Source of the DNA: Oscillospiraceae bacterium
Lineage (GTDB): Bacteria > Bacillota > Clostridia > Oscillospirales > Oscillospiraceae
Direction of reading: 5' to 3'
Assembly: GCA_015068235.1 (NCBI GenBank)
Contig: SVKY01000002.1
Span: 1-64,000 of the forward strand
DNA: 64,000 nucleotides
Of the stretch, positions 8,162 to 17,224 are shown piece by piece. Positions within the stretch are counted from its first letter, which is position 1. Each line of letters begins with the position of its first letter. Made by a program: the position numbers and the translations under genes. The notes under the pieces were generated by a model, which was given only the letters and a program-made list of their open reading frames with translations, had not been told where the DNA came from and made no database searches.

Positions 8162-8211
8162 ATTGAGAAACTCAATATCAATTTGACTTTTTATACATTT
8201 GATGCTATACT
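8162..8211 (+). promoter_or_regulatory. BREX operon promoter with upstream palindrome
   Basis: TTGACT (8183-8188), a 17-base spacer and TATACT (8206-8211) form a near-consensus promoter ahead of the XRE regulator. ATTGAG-AAA-CTCAAT (8162-8176), a perfect inverted repeat, ends six bases before the -35 box and is a candidate binding site for that regulator. Only short gaps and no strong terminators separate the genes downstream to 22,337. Confidence 0.65.
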
Positions 8212-8254
8212 ATATGTTGTATTTTGCCGAATTTTTGATTCTGAGGTGATCGAA

Positions 8255-8500
8255 ATGGCTATGAACTATAATAGACTTTGGAAAATGTTAATTGACCGAA
8301 ACATGATGAAAAAAGACTTAATACAAAAGGCTGGAATTTCCACGAATGCAATGGCCAAGATGGGAAAAGGTGGCGATGTTTCAACGCAGGTGCTCAGAAA
8401 AATTTGCACAGTCCTAGATTGTGGGATAGAAGATATTGTTGAAGTTGTTGCCGATTCTGCGGATAAATGCGAATTCCTTGATGTGCAGGAGCAACGGTAG
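8255..8500 (+). CDS. XRE-family regulator at the head of the BREX operon
   Basis: An 81-residue Cro/CI-like protein of the small YozG type. NYNRLWKMLIDRNMMKKDLIQKAGISTNAMAKMGKGGDVSTQVLRKICTVLDCGIEDIVEVV is a complete XRE helix-turn-helix with the usual 'C-I-DIVEV' ending. Longer in-frame starts exist upstream, but GAGGTGATCGAA before ATG 8255 fixes the start, and the promoter lies upstream of it. Small XRE proteins commonly control defence operons. It is 43 bases from the next gene and likely sets expression of the whole BREX cluster. Confidence 0.78.
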   Translation: MAMNYNRLWKMLIDRNMMKKDLIQKAGISTNAMAKMGKGGDVSTQVLRKICTVLDCGIEDIVEVVADSADKCEFLDVQEQR

Positions 8501-8543
8501 TATATAAATCTCTATACTGCAAAAATAACTTGAGGTGAGTAAC

Positions 8544-10712
8544 ATGGCTATTCGGAAATTTTGGGATAAATATGAAGCTGCTCTTCTGCTTAAGTACGCG
8601 ATTTTAGTTGAAGAGGGCACTGTTTCTCTAACGAGTGCTGTGTCGGAAGTATCAGAGATATTACGCAATCGGGCGGTATCTAGGGGCCTGCTGATTGATG
8701 ATTGTTTTCGTAATGTGAACGGCATCTCAATGCAAATGTCAGCACTCAGAAACTGCTATCAAGGAGGCACGAAGGGCTTAGCTGCCTCAAAGCTCATTAG
8801 AGAGATTGTTTCGCTATACAAGACTGATAAAATTGCTTTTGAGCGTATTCTTCAGGAGGAATCAGTAGAAATAGAAAATTTAAAAGGAACAGCGAATCGA
8901 ATGGTAGACGAGAACAAACTTGTAAATTTCGCAGAAACGCGGAGCTATGCCCATACAAAACCAACAAACTGCACATACAAAGGTACACCAATAGTGTGTG
9001 TTAGCTGGAATGCGCTTTACATTAATCTCGTTAGGGCTTTTTATAAAGATTATGCATTATCATTCCCCGTTGGAAAGCAACTCTCTTCAAGTGAGAGAAT
9101 TGACATTGGCGACTCTAAGGGAATGACCTACCCAAAAGAAATTGCTGACGGAGTTTTTCTTGAATGCAATGTTAGTGCAACAGGCATTATTAATAAGGTC
9201 CGCGCCCTGATGAACGTCTGTAATATATCGCCAGATGATGTTGTGGTACATTATTGCAGATCTGGTCAGAATGCAGATGCAGCAGATAAGAAAAATGCGA
9301 CCCCTAAAGAAAAGGTGCCAGTATGGTCACCTAAGTACACGAAGGAATTATCTGATTTACTACAGGCACACTACCACTATGGTTTCCGGATTGGCTCCCC
9401 AATTGAGATGATGCGCCTGAGAAACTATGCAGATGCGGAAAGTATTGTTGTTCCGGAATCTGATGAAGAACTCGATCGTGAGATTAAAATGGCTGGCGTA
9501 CTTATCGACGGGATGCTGTTCGCATTGAGTGATTCGCTATTGGATGATGTAGGGGCTTTTATTGATAGCATTTTTTCCAGTGGTGCTTGCGTTGTGTTTA
9601 CCGAAGTGTTGATGGAAAAGCACCTTGATTGGTTTGAAGAAAGGCTAATCATATCCGAAGAAATGCTAAAGGAAATCCTGCGTAAGAGTCGACCCGGATA
9701 TTATTTTGGTCATAATATTATTACTGCGGGCAATAAGCTTTCTGAACATGATGCGATTGTTCATGATATTCTTCGGATTGCTGGCAATAGTAGCGTTATT
9801 CTCTTTGATGAGATGGTGCAACAACTGCAGTATATTCCATCGGATAAAATTGCTTGGAGTTTATCCGCAAGCCAAGAGTTTGTTTGGATTAGCGAGGGTA
9901 AATACTTTGTTATGCAGCATTTTCTTGTGGGAAACGAAGACGAGACTGCCATTTTGGACTTCGTTGCAAGAGAGTGCGAAAGAAATGGTTTTGCATCTAT
10001 AACAGATTTACCCTTTGGAAGCATCCCTGATGATAATTACGAACTGTCTGTTACTGCGTTGTATTCGGCGGTATTCACCCGAATCTTGAAAGGTCGATAT
10101 TATCTTCACGGGAAGATTATCACAAAGGAATCAGACGGTGTAGATATTACGGCTCTCTTGAAAGCATTCTGTGTTGGCAGAGATGAATGTTCCGTCTCCG
10201 AGGTTCTTGCTAGAGCGACAGAATTGACGGGTGCTATCAATAAGCAATATTCTATGGAAGCCTTGTATGGAACGATGGTTCGTGTCGATGTAGACCGCTT
10301 TGTATCGGAGAAATATATTTCTTTTGATGTAGAAAGGATCGACCACCTTTTATCTGAGGTTCTTGGAGACAGGTTTACACCGATAAAATCCATTACTACA
10401 TTTGCTTTGTTCCCCGCCTGCGGAATCAGCTGGAACCACTATGTTCTGGAAAGCTTCTGCTATCGATTCAGCAACAAATATCGACTTGTTGTTATGAACT
10501 ATAATGACAAGAATGCAGGTATTATCAAGTTTAAGGACTTACCGCTCGGTTATACAGATATGCTATGTGAGGCTGCGGCAGTTTCAAATATTGAACTTAC
10601 CCAGGATTGTGTTGGGCAATACTTCTTTGACTGCGGTTTGACCGCAAAGAGAAAATACTCCAACCTTTCGGAAATTGTAGAAAGAGCGAGAAACATTAGA
10701 GAGGAGCGCTGA
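8544..10712 (+). CDS. 722-residue unknown protein leading the BREX-4 operon
   Basis: I do not recognise this protein as a whole. Residues 1-100 (FWDKYEAALLLKYAILVEEG, LIDDCFRNVNGISMQM, GLAASKL) resemble the N-terminal module often found ahead of HNH restriction endonucleases, with the pattern FRN-x-NG-x-xMQ followed by GL..SKL. Residues of about 125-240 (TYKGTPIVCVSW...ADGVFLECNVSATGIINKV) look like another module seen in restriction-related proteins. The remaining 480 residues look mixed alpha/beta and show no catalytic motif I can see. It overlaps nothing, and brxP starts five bases after its stop. Likely a specificity, sensing or modification-reading subunit; this is inference from context. 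Confidence 0.55.
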   Translation: MAIRKFWDKYEAALLLKYAILVEEGTVSLTSAVSEVSEILRNRAVSRGLLIDDCFRNVNGISMQMSALRNCYQGGTKGLAASKLIREIVSLYKTDKIAFERILQEESVEIENLKGTANRMVDENKLVNFAETRSYAHTKPTNCTYKGTPIVCVSWNALYINLVRAFYKDYALSFPVGKQLSSSERIDIGDSKGMTYPKEIADGVFLECNVSATGIINKVRALMNVCNISPDDVVVHYCRSGQNADAADKKNATPKEKVPVWSPKYTKELSDLLQAHYHYGFRIGSPIEMMRLRNYADAESIVVPESDEELDREIKMAGVLIDGMLFALSDSLLDDVGAFIDSIFSSGACVVFTEVLMEKHLDWFEERLIISEEMLKEILRKSRPGYYFGHNIITAGNKLSEHDAIVHDILRIAGNSSVILFDEMVQQLQYIPSDKIAWSLSASQEFVWISEGKYFVMQHFLVGNEDETAILDFVARECERNGFASITDLPFGSIPDDNYELSVTALYSAVFTRILKGRYYLHGKIITKESDGVDITALLKAFCVGRDECSVSEVLARATELTGAINKQYSMEALYGTMVRVDVDRFVSEKYISFDVERIDHLLSEVLGDRFTPIKSITTFALFPACGISWNHYVLESFCYRFSNKYRLVVMNYNDKNAGIIKFKDLPLGYTDMLCEAAAVSNIELTQDCVGQYFFDCGLTAKRKYSNLSEIVERARNIREER

Positions 10713-10717
10713 TTCCG

Positions 10718-13054
10718 TTGTATTCATATACATATGATTCCCTGTCAGGCGGAATAGTGTTAAATTCCACCCCAACCGTTTTTTCCAAGGAACCTAGACC
10801 CGTGTGGGCGCATGAGATGGATCTTCTTGGCTTCAACAACTACTGGAATTATGACAATACGTGTGAAGAACCTTATATGTGGGCCGAGTCTAACATGTAT
10901 TGGTATAGGGGTGTGCTGATTGCCAAGACAAAAGGTGGCGATCTGTACACGGAACCTGAATTGCAGCCGGTAAGACTGGAAGATGGCAGCATTCCTTTTT
11001 CAAAAATCGATGGTGATTCTTTGCACCCGGTTGATCTTTCAGTTATGTGTGAGAAGAACAAAGACCTCCTTGCAATTATCGAAGATACGACAGTAAAAAA
11101 GATTGTAAAAGAATATGAAAAGTTCAAATCAAAGCTGGACATATTCCATGTTGCTTTTTCTGGTGGTAAGGATAGTGCGGTTCTTCTGGATTTGGTAAAG
11201 AAAGCATTGCCTATTGGAAGTTTCGTTGTTATCTTCGGAGATACCGGAATGGAGTTCCCTGACACATATTCCGCAGTGGAACAGACAAAAAAACAGTGTG
11301 AGGAAGATGGGACTCCATTTTACATTTCGAATTCGCACTTTACCCCCGACGAATCCTGGCAGTTATTTGGTCCTCCTGCTCGAGTCTTGCGCTGGTGCTG
11401 TAGTGTTCATAAGAGTACGCCACAGACTTTGAAGATGAGAGAAATTACCGGAAAGGATAATTACATTGGCATGGATTTCGTGGGGGTAAGAGCCCATGAG
11501 AGCCTTACTCGTAGTAAATACGAATACGAGAATTTTGGTAAAAAACAAAAAGGTCAGTATAGCTACAATCCGATTCTCGAATGGACATCTGCTGAGATTT
11601 GGCTCTACATGTTCATGAATGATGTGCCAATAAATGATGCCTACAAAAAAGGCAATTCTAGAGCTGGCTGCTTATTTTGCCCGATGAGTGGTGGCTCCAG
11701 TGATTATTTTAGACGCTGTGCATATCCTTCAGAAGTTGATAGATATGTTGAACGTATTAGGACTTCCTATTCTGCAACAGATGAAAAGGCTGCAGAATCT
11801 TATGTACGCAATGGCGGTTGGAATGCACGCAAAAATGGCCGAGATCTTGTTGACAATCCATTTAGGTGCATTGAATCAACATCCGGCGAACACATCACCA
11901 TTACAGTTGTCAACCCATCCACAGATTGGAAAGAGTGGATCAAAACGATTGGCGATTTCTATGAAACAAGTGATGGATATAGTGTTAGTTGGAAGGGGAC
12001 AACGTATCGGTTTTCCGTAATTGAAAAAGAAAATGGATATGTTGTATATCTGCCACAAGCGATATCCAAAGAGAACCCCCAATTTGTAAAACTATTCCGG
12101 CAGGTCTTTAGAAAAGCATCCTACTGTGCTGGATGTAGGGTATGCGAAACAAACTGTAGGAATGGCAGTATTAAGTTTATTGATGGTAAGCTTCAGATTA
12201 CAAATTGCATTCATTGTCATCAGTGTCATCTTATAGACAGCGGTTGCTTACTGTTCCATTCTTTGAGGCATCCGCAAGGAGGAGGAAAATCCATGAAGAG
12301 CTTAAACTCATTTGCAGATCACGCTCCGAAACGTGATTGGCTGGTTTCGTTCTTTGACCTCAAGGAGGATTTCTTTACTGAACACTCTTTGGGGCCAATG
12401 ATGTACGATATGTTCCGACGCTTTTTGCGGGATGCTGGTCTTAATGAAAAGAACCACTTTACACCCTTTGCTGAGTTGGTGGATATGATCGGCTGGGAGA
12501 GCGAAACGGCACTTGGACTGATGATGGTTAACCTGGCAATGGATAATCCCCAGATTGCATGGTATGTCAAGTCTCTTGATGTCGGTTTCTATTATGAACG
12601 GTCTCAGGTAGAATATATGCTGGTCGCCTTAGATGTAAAACCGAAAGATGCAAAATCTATCGTAAAGTCCTATAAGCGCATCATGAGTACACCTTTTGGT
12701 ACGGCATTAAACTTTGGATATGTTACAGATGAGGACGACATTGTTCGGTTGAAGTGGACAGTGAGCGATAATAGGGTGTTTTTGTACGCCTTGTATCGTT
12801 TTGCGGAAAAATGCAACCTCAGCAAGGAGTTTAATGTAACATATTTGTTTGAGGAAGATACAGATAGAGATGCTGTAAGCCCCGTTCGCTTGATGGGCTT
12901 TTATGATGAAGAAGAATTAAAATCGGTTCTTCTGGGGCTTGCAGCTCGCTACCCTGACTATATCAATGCAACTTACACCAATGATCTGAAAACCATCACT
13001 TTAAGGGACAAGTCCGCCGCGGATGTTCTTAAGCTGTTTGAGGAGGAACTCTGA
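10718..13054 (+). CDS. brxP: BrxP: PAPS-reductase-family PP-loop protein with Fe-S motifs
   Basis: A 778-residue protein. The PP-loop SGGKDS (148-153) and an RWCCSVHKS pair of cysteines (227-228) plus GCLFC (C318, C321) match the CC...CxxC iron-sulfur signature of APS/PAPS reductases. A ferredoxin-like block follows (C470, C473, C476, C480; C497, C500, C503, C510). The C-terminal 260 residues are helical and unassigned; an SFADHAPKRDWL start distantly recalls DUF4007. BrxP defines type 4 BREX. DndC, which inserts sulfur into the DNA backbone, has the same PP-loop plus Fe-S logic. TTG (10718) is used as start; the nearby ATG is out of frame. Confidence 0.85.
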   Translation: MYSYTYDSLSGGIVLNSTPTVFSKEPRPVWAHEMDLLGFNNYWNYDNTCEEPYMWAESNMYWYRGVLIAKTKGGDLYTEPELQPVRLEDGSIPFSKIDGDSLHPVDLSVMCEKNKDLLAIIEDTTVKKIVKEYEKFKSKLDIFHVAFSGGKDSAVLLDLVKKALPIGSFVVIFGDTGMEFPDTYSAVEQTKKQCEEDGTPFYISNSHFTPDESWQLFGPPARVLRWCCSVHKSTPQTLKMREITGKDNYIGMDFVGVRAHESLTRSKYEYENFGKKQKGQYSYNPILEWTSAEIWLYMFMNDVPINDAYKKGNSRAGCLFCPMSGGSSDYFRRCAYPSEVDRYVERIRTSYSATDEKAAESYVRNGGWNARKNGRDLVDNPFRCIESTSGEHITITVVNPSTDWKEWIKTIGDFYETSDGYSVSWKGTTYRFSVIEKENGYVVYLPQAISKENPQFVKLFRQVFRKASYCAGCRVCETNCRNGSIKFIDGKLQITNCIHCHQCHLIDSGCLLFHSLRHPQGGGKSMKSLNSFADHAPKRDWLVSFFDLKEDFFTEHSLGPMMYDMFRRFLRDAGLNEKNHFTPFAELVDMIGWESETALGLMMVNLAMDNPQIAWYVKSLDVGFYYERSQVEYMLVALDVKPKDAKSIVKSYKRIMSTPFGTALNFGYVTDEDDIVRLKWTVSDNRVFLYALYRFAEKCNLSKEFNVTYLFEEDTDRDAVSPVRLMGFYDEEELKSVLLGLAARYPDYINATYTNDLKTITLRDKSAADVLKLFEEEL

Positions 13055-13055
13055 T

Positions 13056-16000
13056 ATGGCTACGAGCACGAAATATTGCGAATACTTTGACGTTAATGAG
13101 ACATATTTCCCGTGTATTGATGAATCGGCCATTAATGCAGGAGTACAGTGGGAGACTACTTACCCGCATGAAACATTTATTGAAATGCTGAGCAGTGTCG
13201 ACAAGATGCTTGGTGGCACGACAAATCGGTCTCTGTGGATTCATGGTGCATATGGAACCGGTAAGTCTCAGTGTGCGTATGCATTGAAGCGGATCCTAGA
13301 GGTGCCGGAGTCCGAGGTTCGCGCCTATTGGGATATGTACGAACCGCTCAAAAAGAATGGCGCGCTTCTTGAGAAACTGCTTGGACATAAAGAACATGGT
13401 GTCATCACCGCGTATCGCTATGCTTCTGGAAGTATCACCTCGCCCCAACAGCTCTTTCTCGCAGTGCAAGAAAGCGTTCGTGCCGCATTGGATAAGGTCC
13501 CTGGTTCCTATAAAGGCGAGAACACTCTGAAGGAAAGTGTTATCTCTTGGCTGGAGGATCCTGCCCATAATAGCTTTGTCAACACGCTCCTTGAGAAGCC
13601 TGAATGGATGGCTGAATTTTCACAGTCTTCTGCTGATGAAATTATAAACACGCTGAAGAAAAGCACGGAGATTTCCGGCCTGATGGATAGCATATTCAAG
13701 ATGGCTGCGAAGGAGGGAATTACTGCGCTGTCCCTTACGTCAGATTCCCTTTGCAAATGGATTATTGATGTTGTCACAAAAAATAACACGAAAATTGTGC
13801 TGATTTGGGATGAGTTTAGCGGTTTCTTCCGTCAGAATAAGAACTCATTGGATGAGTTCCAGAAGATTGTCTCAATTTGCGAAGAGGCTCATTTTTACTT
13901 TATCATCGTTACGCACCCGATTTCTTCCATTGCAGGAGCTTCGGTCTCCAAGGATGACCCAATGAGTGTCGTTCAGCAGCGTTTTAATAAGGTTGAAATC
14001 AGCTTGCCTCCGAATATTGCTTTTGACCTTATCGGACATGCGTTCTCTGTTATTCCGGCAGCAAGGAAACAGTGGGATATGATGACTGGGGATCTGAATG
14101 CCAGAGTCTCCTCGTCCAGAAATGCTGTTATGAAGGCAGCCACAGTAACAAATGCATCGGTTATGCAGCGTATGTTGCCGATCCATCCTACGGCCGCTCT
14201 AGTTCTGAAGAATATTGCTTCCGCGTTCCAGTCAAATCAGCGGAGTATGTTTGATTTTATTAAGACTCCAAAGGATTTGGATGTTCAAGCTTTTCAATGG
14301 TTTATTCAAAATAGAAGCCCGATGTCCGATCGGCCCCTTCTTACGGTTGATATGTTGTGGGACTTTTTCTATGAGAAAGGCAAGGACTATTTGTCTTCCG
14401 ATATCAAATTGATCCTTGATACATTCCCTCAGCAGACAAACCTTGTTGAAAAAGAAAAGGTTGTTCTGAAAGCTATCCTGATTATGCAAGCGGTTGATCA
14501 GCGACTGGGCGGTTCTATTCCTCTGCTCAAACCTACAGACCAAAACTTAAGCTATGCATTTGAGGGCGACGCACCTGAGTATGAAAATGGCTGTAAAAAC
14601 ATAGCAAAGGCACTCGTCACCAAAGGAATCCTGATTCCCGCACCGATCGCCGACGGTAAAAAGGCCTATGCTGTGGCCGTTCTTGCTGGAGACGGTGCAA
14701 AAATTGACGGATATAAGGCCGAAGTTCGCAAAAATGGAACAATCAATAAATTGGTCGAAGAAGGCGAACAGCTGGCAACCGCTTTGAGCCTTACCCCTGC
14801 GCTGAAACTGCGGTATGCTTTAAGCGTTGATTCTGGCGCACTTCCCATTGTTACCGTTGCGAATTTCACAAAAACCATGGATGCTCTGAAGGCAAAGGAT
14901 GTAAATTGGCATTTTTATGCCGTACTTGCTCTTGCGAAAAACGACGAGGAAGCACAGAAGTTCCGTGGCATGATTAAGCAAGCGGTGGCAAACGAAGAAT
15001 ACAAAAACATTGCTATTATTGATGCTCTTTCTACTCCGTTGGGCTTAGAAGAGTTCGAACGATATGTGGAATTTTCTGCCATGGCAATGTATTACCAAGG
15101 CAATCAAAATCAGCAGGCCAAAGATAATGCACGAAAGGCAAAAGATGTTCTTAACCGTACGTGGAGAGAACGCATTCACGATGGACATTTTGTCGTGTGG
15201 ACATATGCAAACCAGGATGGAGAAAAGGCTACTGGCGCAACTGCGGTTCACACGATCATGCAAACTATAGTGCGTAGCCGGTTTGTTTATGCGTTTGACT
15301 TCACTAAGGGTCTCTCTGAATCACAGCTAAAACTTACAACAGCAAAACCTATCGCTAGATATGGCATGGGCAATATTGAAATCACGGGTTTGATTAAGGG
15401 ATGTGAGAAAACCGTTCTCGGAAAAGTATGGAATCGTGATAATTATTGGACGGATTCTGATTTGGAAAAAGAGCCGATTTCTGTAATCAAGCGCGCTGTC
15501 ATGAAAATGATTGATGACTCTTTCAAGGCAAATGGAAGAATTGCGATTGATGAGATCTGTGATTTTCTTGAGACTTCGTATGGTTTTTCTCCCTGTAATC
15601 TATCAGTATTTATTACCGGTTTCCTACTGCGGGAGTATAATAGTGATCCTTATCGTTGCCAGGATTCCGAAGGTCATAGAGAGTCGATGACACCAGATAA
15701 GCTCGCAGAAATGATTGCGAACTACATGACCAAAAAATCCAAGACAACGTACATTGTGAGCCTAACAGAAGATGAGAAAGCATTTTATGAAATGACAGAA
15801 GAGGCTTGGGGAATCATGCCAAATACTTGCTCATCTCCGACACAGGCAGGTACCTTGATCCAGGCGAAAATGCGAGAATTTGCATATCCTGTTTGGTGCC
15901 TTGAGGAAGTAGATACACTTGGCGTATTCGACATTGTCAAAAAATACATTCTGCTTGTTCAGAGCGATGGACAGGCCGCACACAGTATCGCCAATGATAT

Positions 16001-17219
16001 CGGAAAAATCGCCCGTCAAAGACCGTCTTGCACCAAGAATCTCACGAGTCTTCTCACAGCGGAGAATTGCCAAAAGGGTATTGAGTTGTTCCTTGAGCAC
16101 TTTGAAAATGGCAGATTGGTATCTTTGGCGGCTGAAATTGGTGCTATGGAGCAAATGCTCGGTGATATCAAGAAGCTGTTCAGTGTAAAACATTCTGCAC
16201 AGTGGGTTTCTACAACTGGTGAGGATGAGATTCGTAAGCTCATTGTGGAATATGAGGTCATCAAGATCACCAATTTGCTCTTAAATGTATCGAATCATAC
16301 AAAGGATGCTACTTTTAAATCCTGGAGGGAGACACTGAAGTTTATCGGCCTATCTTGCGAGGCTATAAGGACTAAGGTGCCTGCCCTCGACAAGGTCTTT
16401 GAGCTGCTTCTAAAACTCGCAAATTATGATGAGATTCTCCCCGAAAATATGCTTCAGCTATTTACTGAACTTTCGACTCATCAGTTAGAACTGAACGACA
16501 TTCTTAGCGATACTCTTGGCGCGTTCATAACACTGTATGAGCCGTATCTTGGTGGATTCTCACGCGCAGAATGCGAGGAAATCAAGAACTCTATCAAAGT
16601 CGATATGTTCATGCTGTCTGCAACTAAGAGCAATGCAGAAGTAAAAAAGGCGGCTGAGGATTATCGAAAGAATCAAATTAAAGTACAGCTTTTCAAGCTC
16701 TGGAGCGATAGAACAGGCGGAACCAAAAATCCGAGGCAGTGGTCTGAAAAATACAAAACTCCGATTCTGTATTGTTTGGAACCTGTAATCTATGGCGAGG
16801 CCAAAAGGGTATTTGCGGTGCTGAATAGCAATGCCCAAACAGAAGCAGAGATTAAGCTTGCTCTTGAATTTCTGCAAAGTGCAACATTCTTTGACACAAT
16901 TGAAGATCCTGCACATCGTGACCGATGCTTTGCGAAACACATTATCGGTGACTACATAAAGCTTCTGCCGGATATCGGTGCGGTTAGAGCAGCTCTGGAA
17001 GTGCTTGCTGTTGATCCTTATGACTGGGGCGATGATCCTACCGTTAAGGCGAAAGTACGGAGCATGGCCAGTGCGGAGTATAATGCCGGCGGCAGTGATG
17101 AAGCTAAAAAGGTCATCGATGACATGGAAGACGTTGAGGAGCTGAAGTCTTGGCTGAAAAAGCTCGTTGCTGGGGACATGGAATTAGGGGTTAAAATTAT
17201 TAGCAACGGAAGGGGGTAA
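13056..17219 (+). CDS. brxC: BrxC/PglY-type large P-loop ATPase
   Basis: A 1387-residue ATPase. Walker A is GAYGTGKS (64-71) and Walker B is IVLIWDEF (247-254), followed by a FYFIIVTHP sensor-like strand. About 1,000 residues of helical sequence follow. Size and position between brxP and pglZ match BrxC/PglY, an AAA-like ATPase required for BREX restriction and modification. ATG 13056 has GAGGAGG at proper spacing and begins one base after the brxP stop; longer upstream starts lie within brxP. Its stop overlaps the pglZ start region. Confidence 0.87.
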   Translation: MATSTKYCEYFDVNETYFPCIDESAINAGVQWETTYPHETFIEMLSSVDKMLGGTTNRSLWIHGAYGTGKSQCAYALKRILEVPESEVRAYWDMYEPLKKNGALLEKLLGHKEHGVITAYRYASGSITSPQQLFLAVQESVRAALDKVPGSYKGENTLKESVISWLEDPAHNSFVNTLLEKPEWMAEFSQSSADEIINTLKKSTEISGLMDSIFKMAAKEGITALSLTSDSLCKWIIDVVTKNNTKIVLIWDEFSGFFRQNKNSLDEFQKIVSICEEAHFYFIIVTHPISSIAGASVSKDDPMSVVQQRFNKVEISLPPNIAFDLIGHAFSVIPAARKQWDMMTGDLNARVSSSRNAVMKAATVTNASVMQRMLPIHPTAALVLKNIASAFQSNQRSMFDFIKTPKDLDVQAFQWFIQNRSPMSDRPLLTVDMLWDFFYEKGKDYLSSDIKLILDTFPQQTNLVEKEKVVLKAILIMQAVDQRLGGSIPLLKPTDQNLSYAFEGDAPEYENGCKNIAKALVTKGILIPAPIADGKKAYAVAVLAGDGAKIDGYKAEVRKNGTINKLVEEGEQLATALSLTPALKLRYALSVDSGALPIVTVANFTKTMDALKAKDVNWHFYAVLALAKNDEEAQKFRGMIKQAVANEEYKNIAIIDALSTPLGLEEFERYVEFSAMAMYYQGNQNQQAKDNARKAKDVLNRTWRERIHDGHFVVWTYANQDGEKATGATAVHTIMQTIVRSRFVYAFDFTKGLSESQLKLTTAKPIARYGMGNIEITGLIKGCEKTVLGKVWNRDNYWTDSDLEKEPISVIKRAVMKMIDDSFKANGRIAIDEICDFLETSYGFSPCNLSVFITGFLLREYNSDPYRCQDSEGHRESMTPDKLAEMIANYMTKKSKTTYIVSLTEDEKAFYEMTEEAWGIMPNTCSSPTQAGTLIQAKMREFAYPVWCLEEVDTLGVFDIVKKYILLVQSDGQAAHSIANDIGKIARQRPSCTKNLTSLLTAENCQKGIELFLEHFENGRLVSLAAEIGAMEQMLGDIKKLFSVKHSAQWVSTTGEDEIRKLIVEYEVIKITNLLLNVSNHTKDATFKSWRETLKFIGLSCEAIRTKVPALDKVFELLLKLANYDEILPENMLQLFTELSTHQLELNDILSDTLGAFITLYEPYLGGFSRAECEEIKNSIKVDMFMLSATKSNAEVKKAAEDYRKNQIKVQLFKLWSDRTGGTKNPRQWSEKYKTPILYCLEPVIYGEAKRVFAVLNSNAQTEAEIKLALEFLQSATFFDTIEDPAHRDRCFAKHIIGDYIKLLPDIGAVRAALEVLAVDPYDWGDDPTVKAKVRSMASAEYNAGGSDEAKKVIDDMEDVEELKSWLKKLVAGDMELGVKIISNGRG

Positions 17220-17224
17220 TGCTT

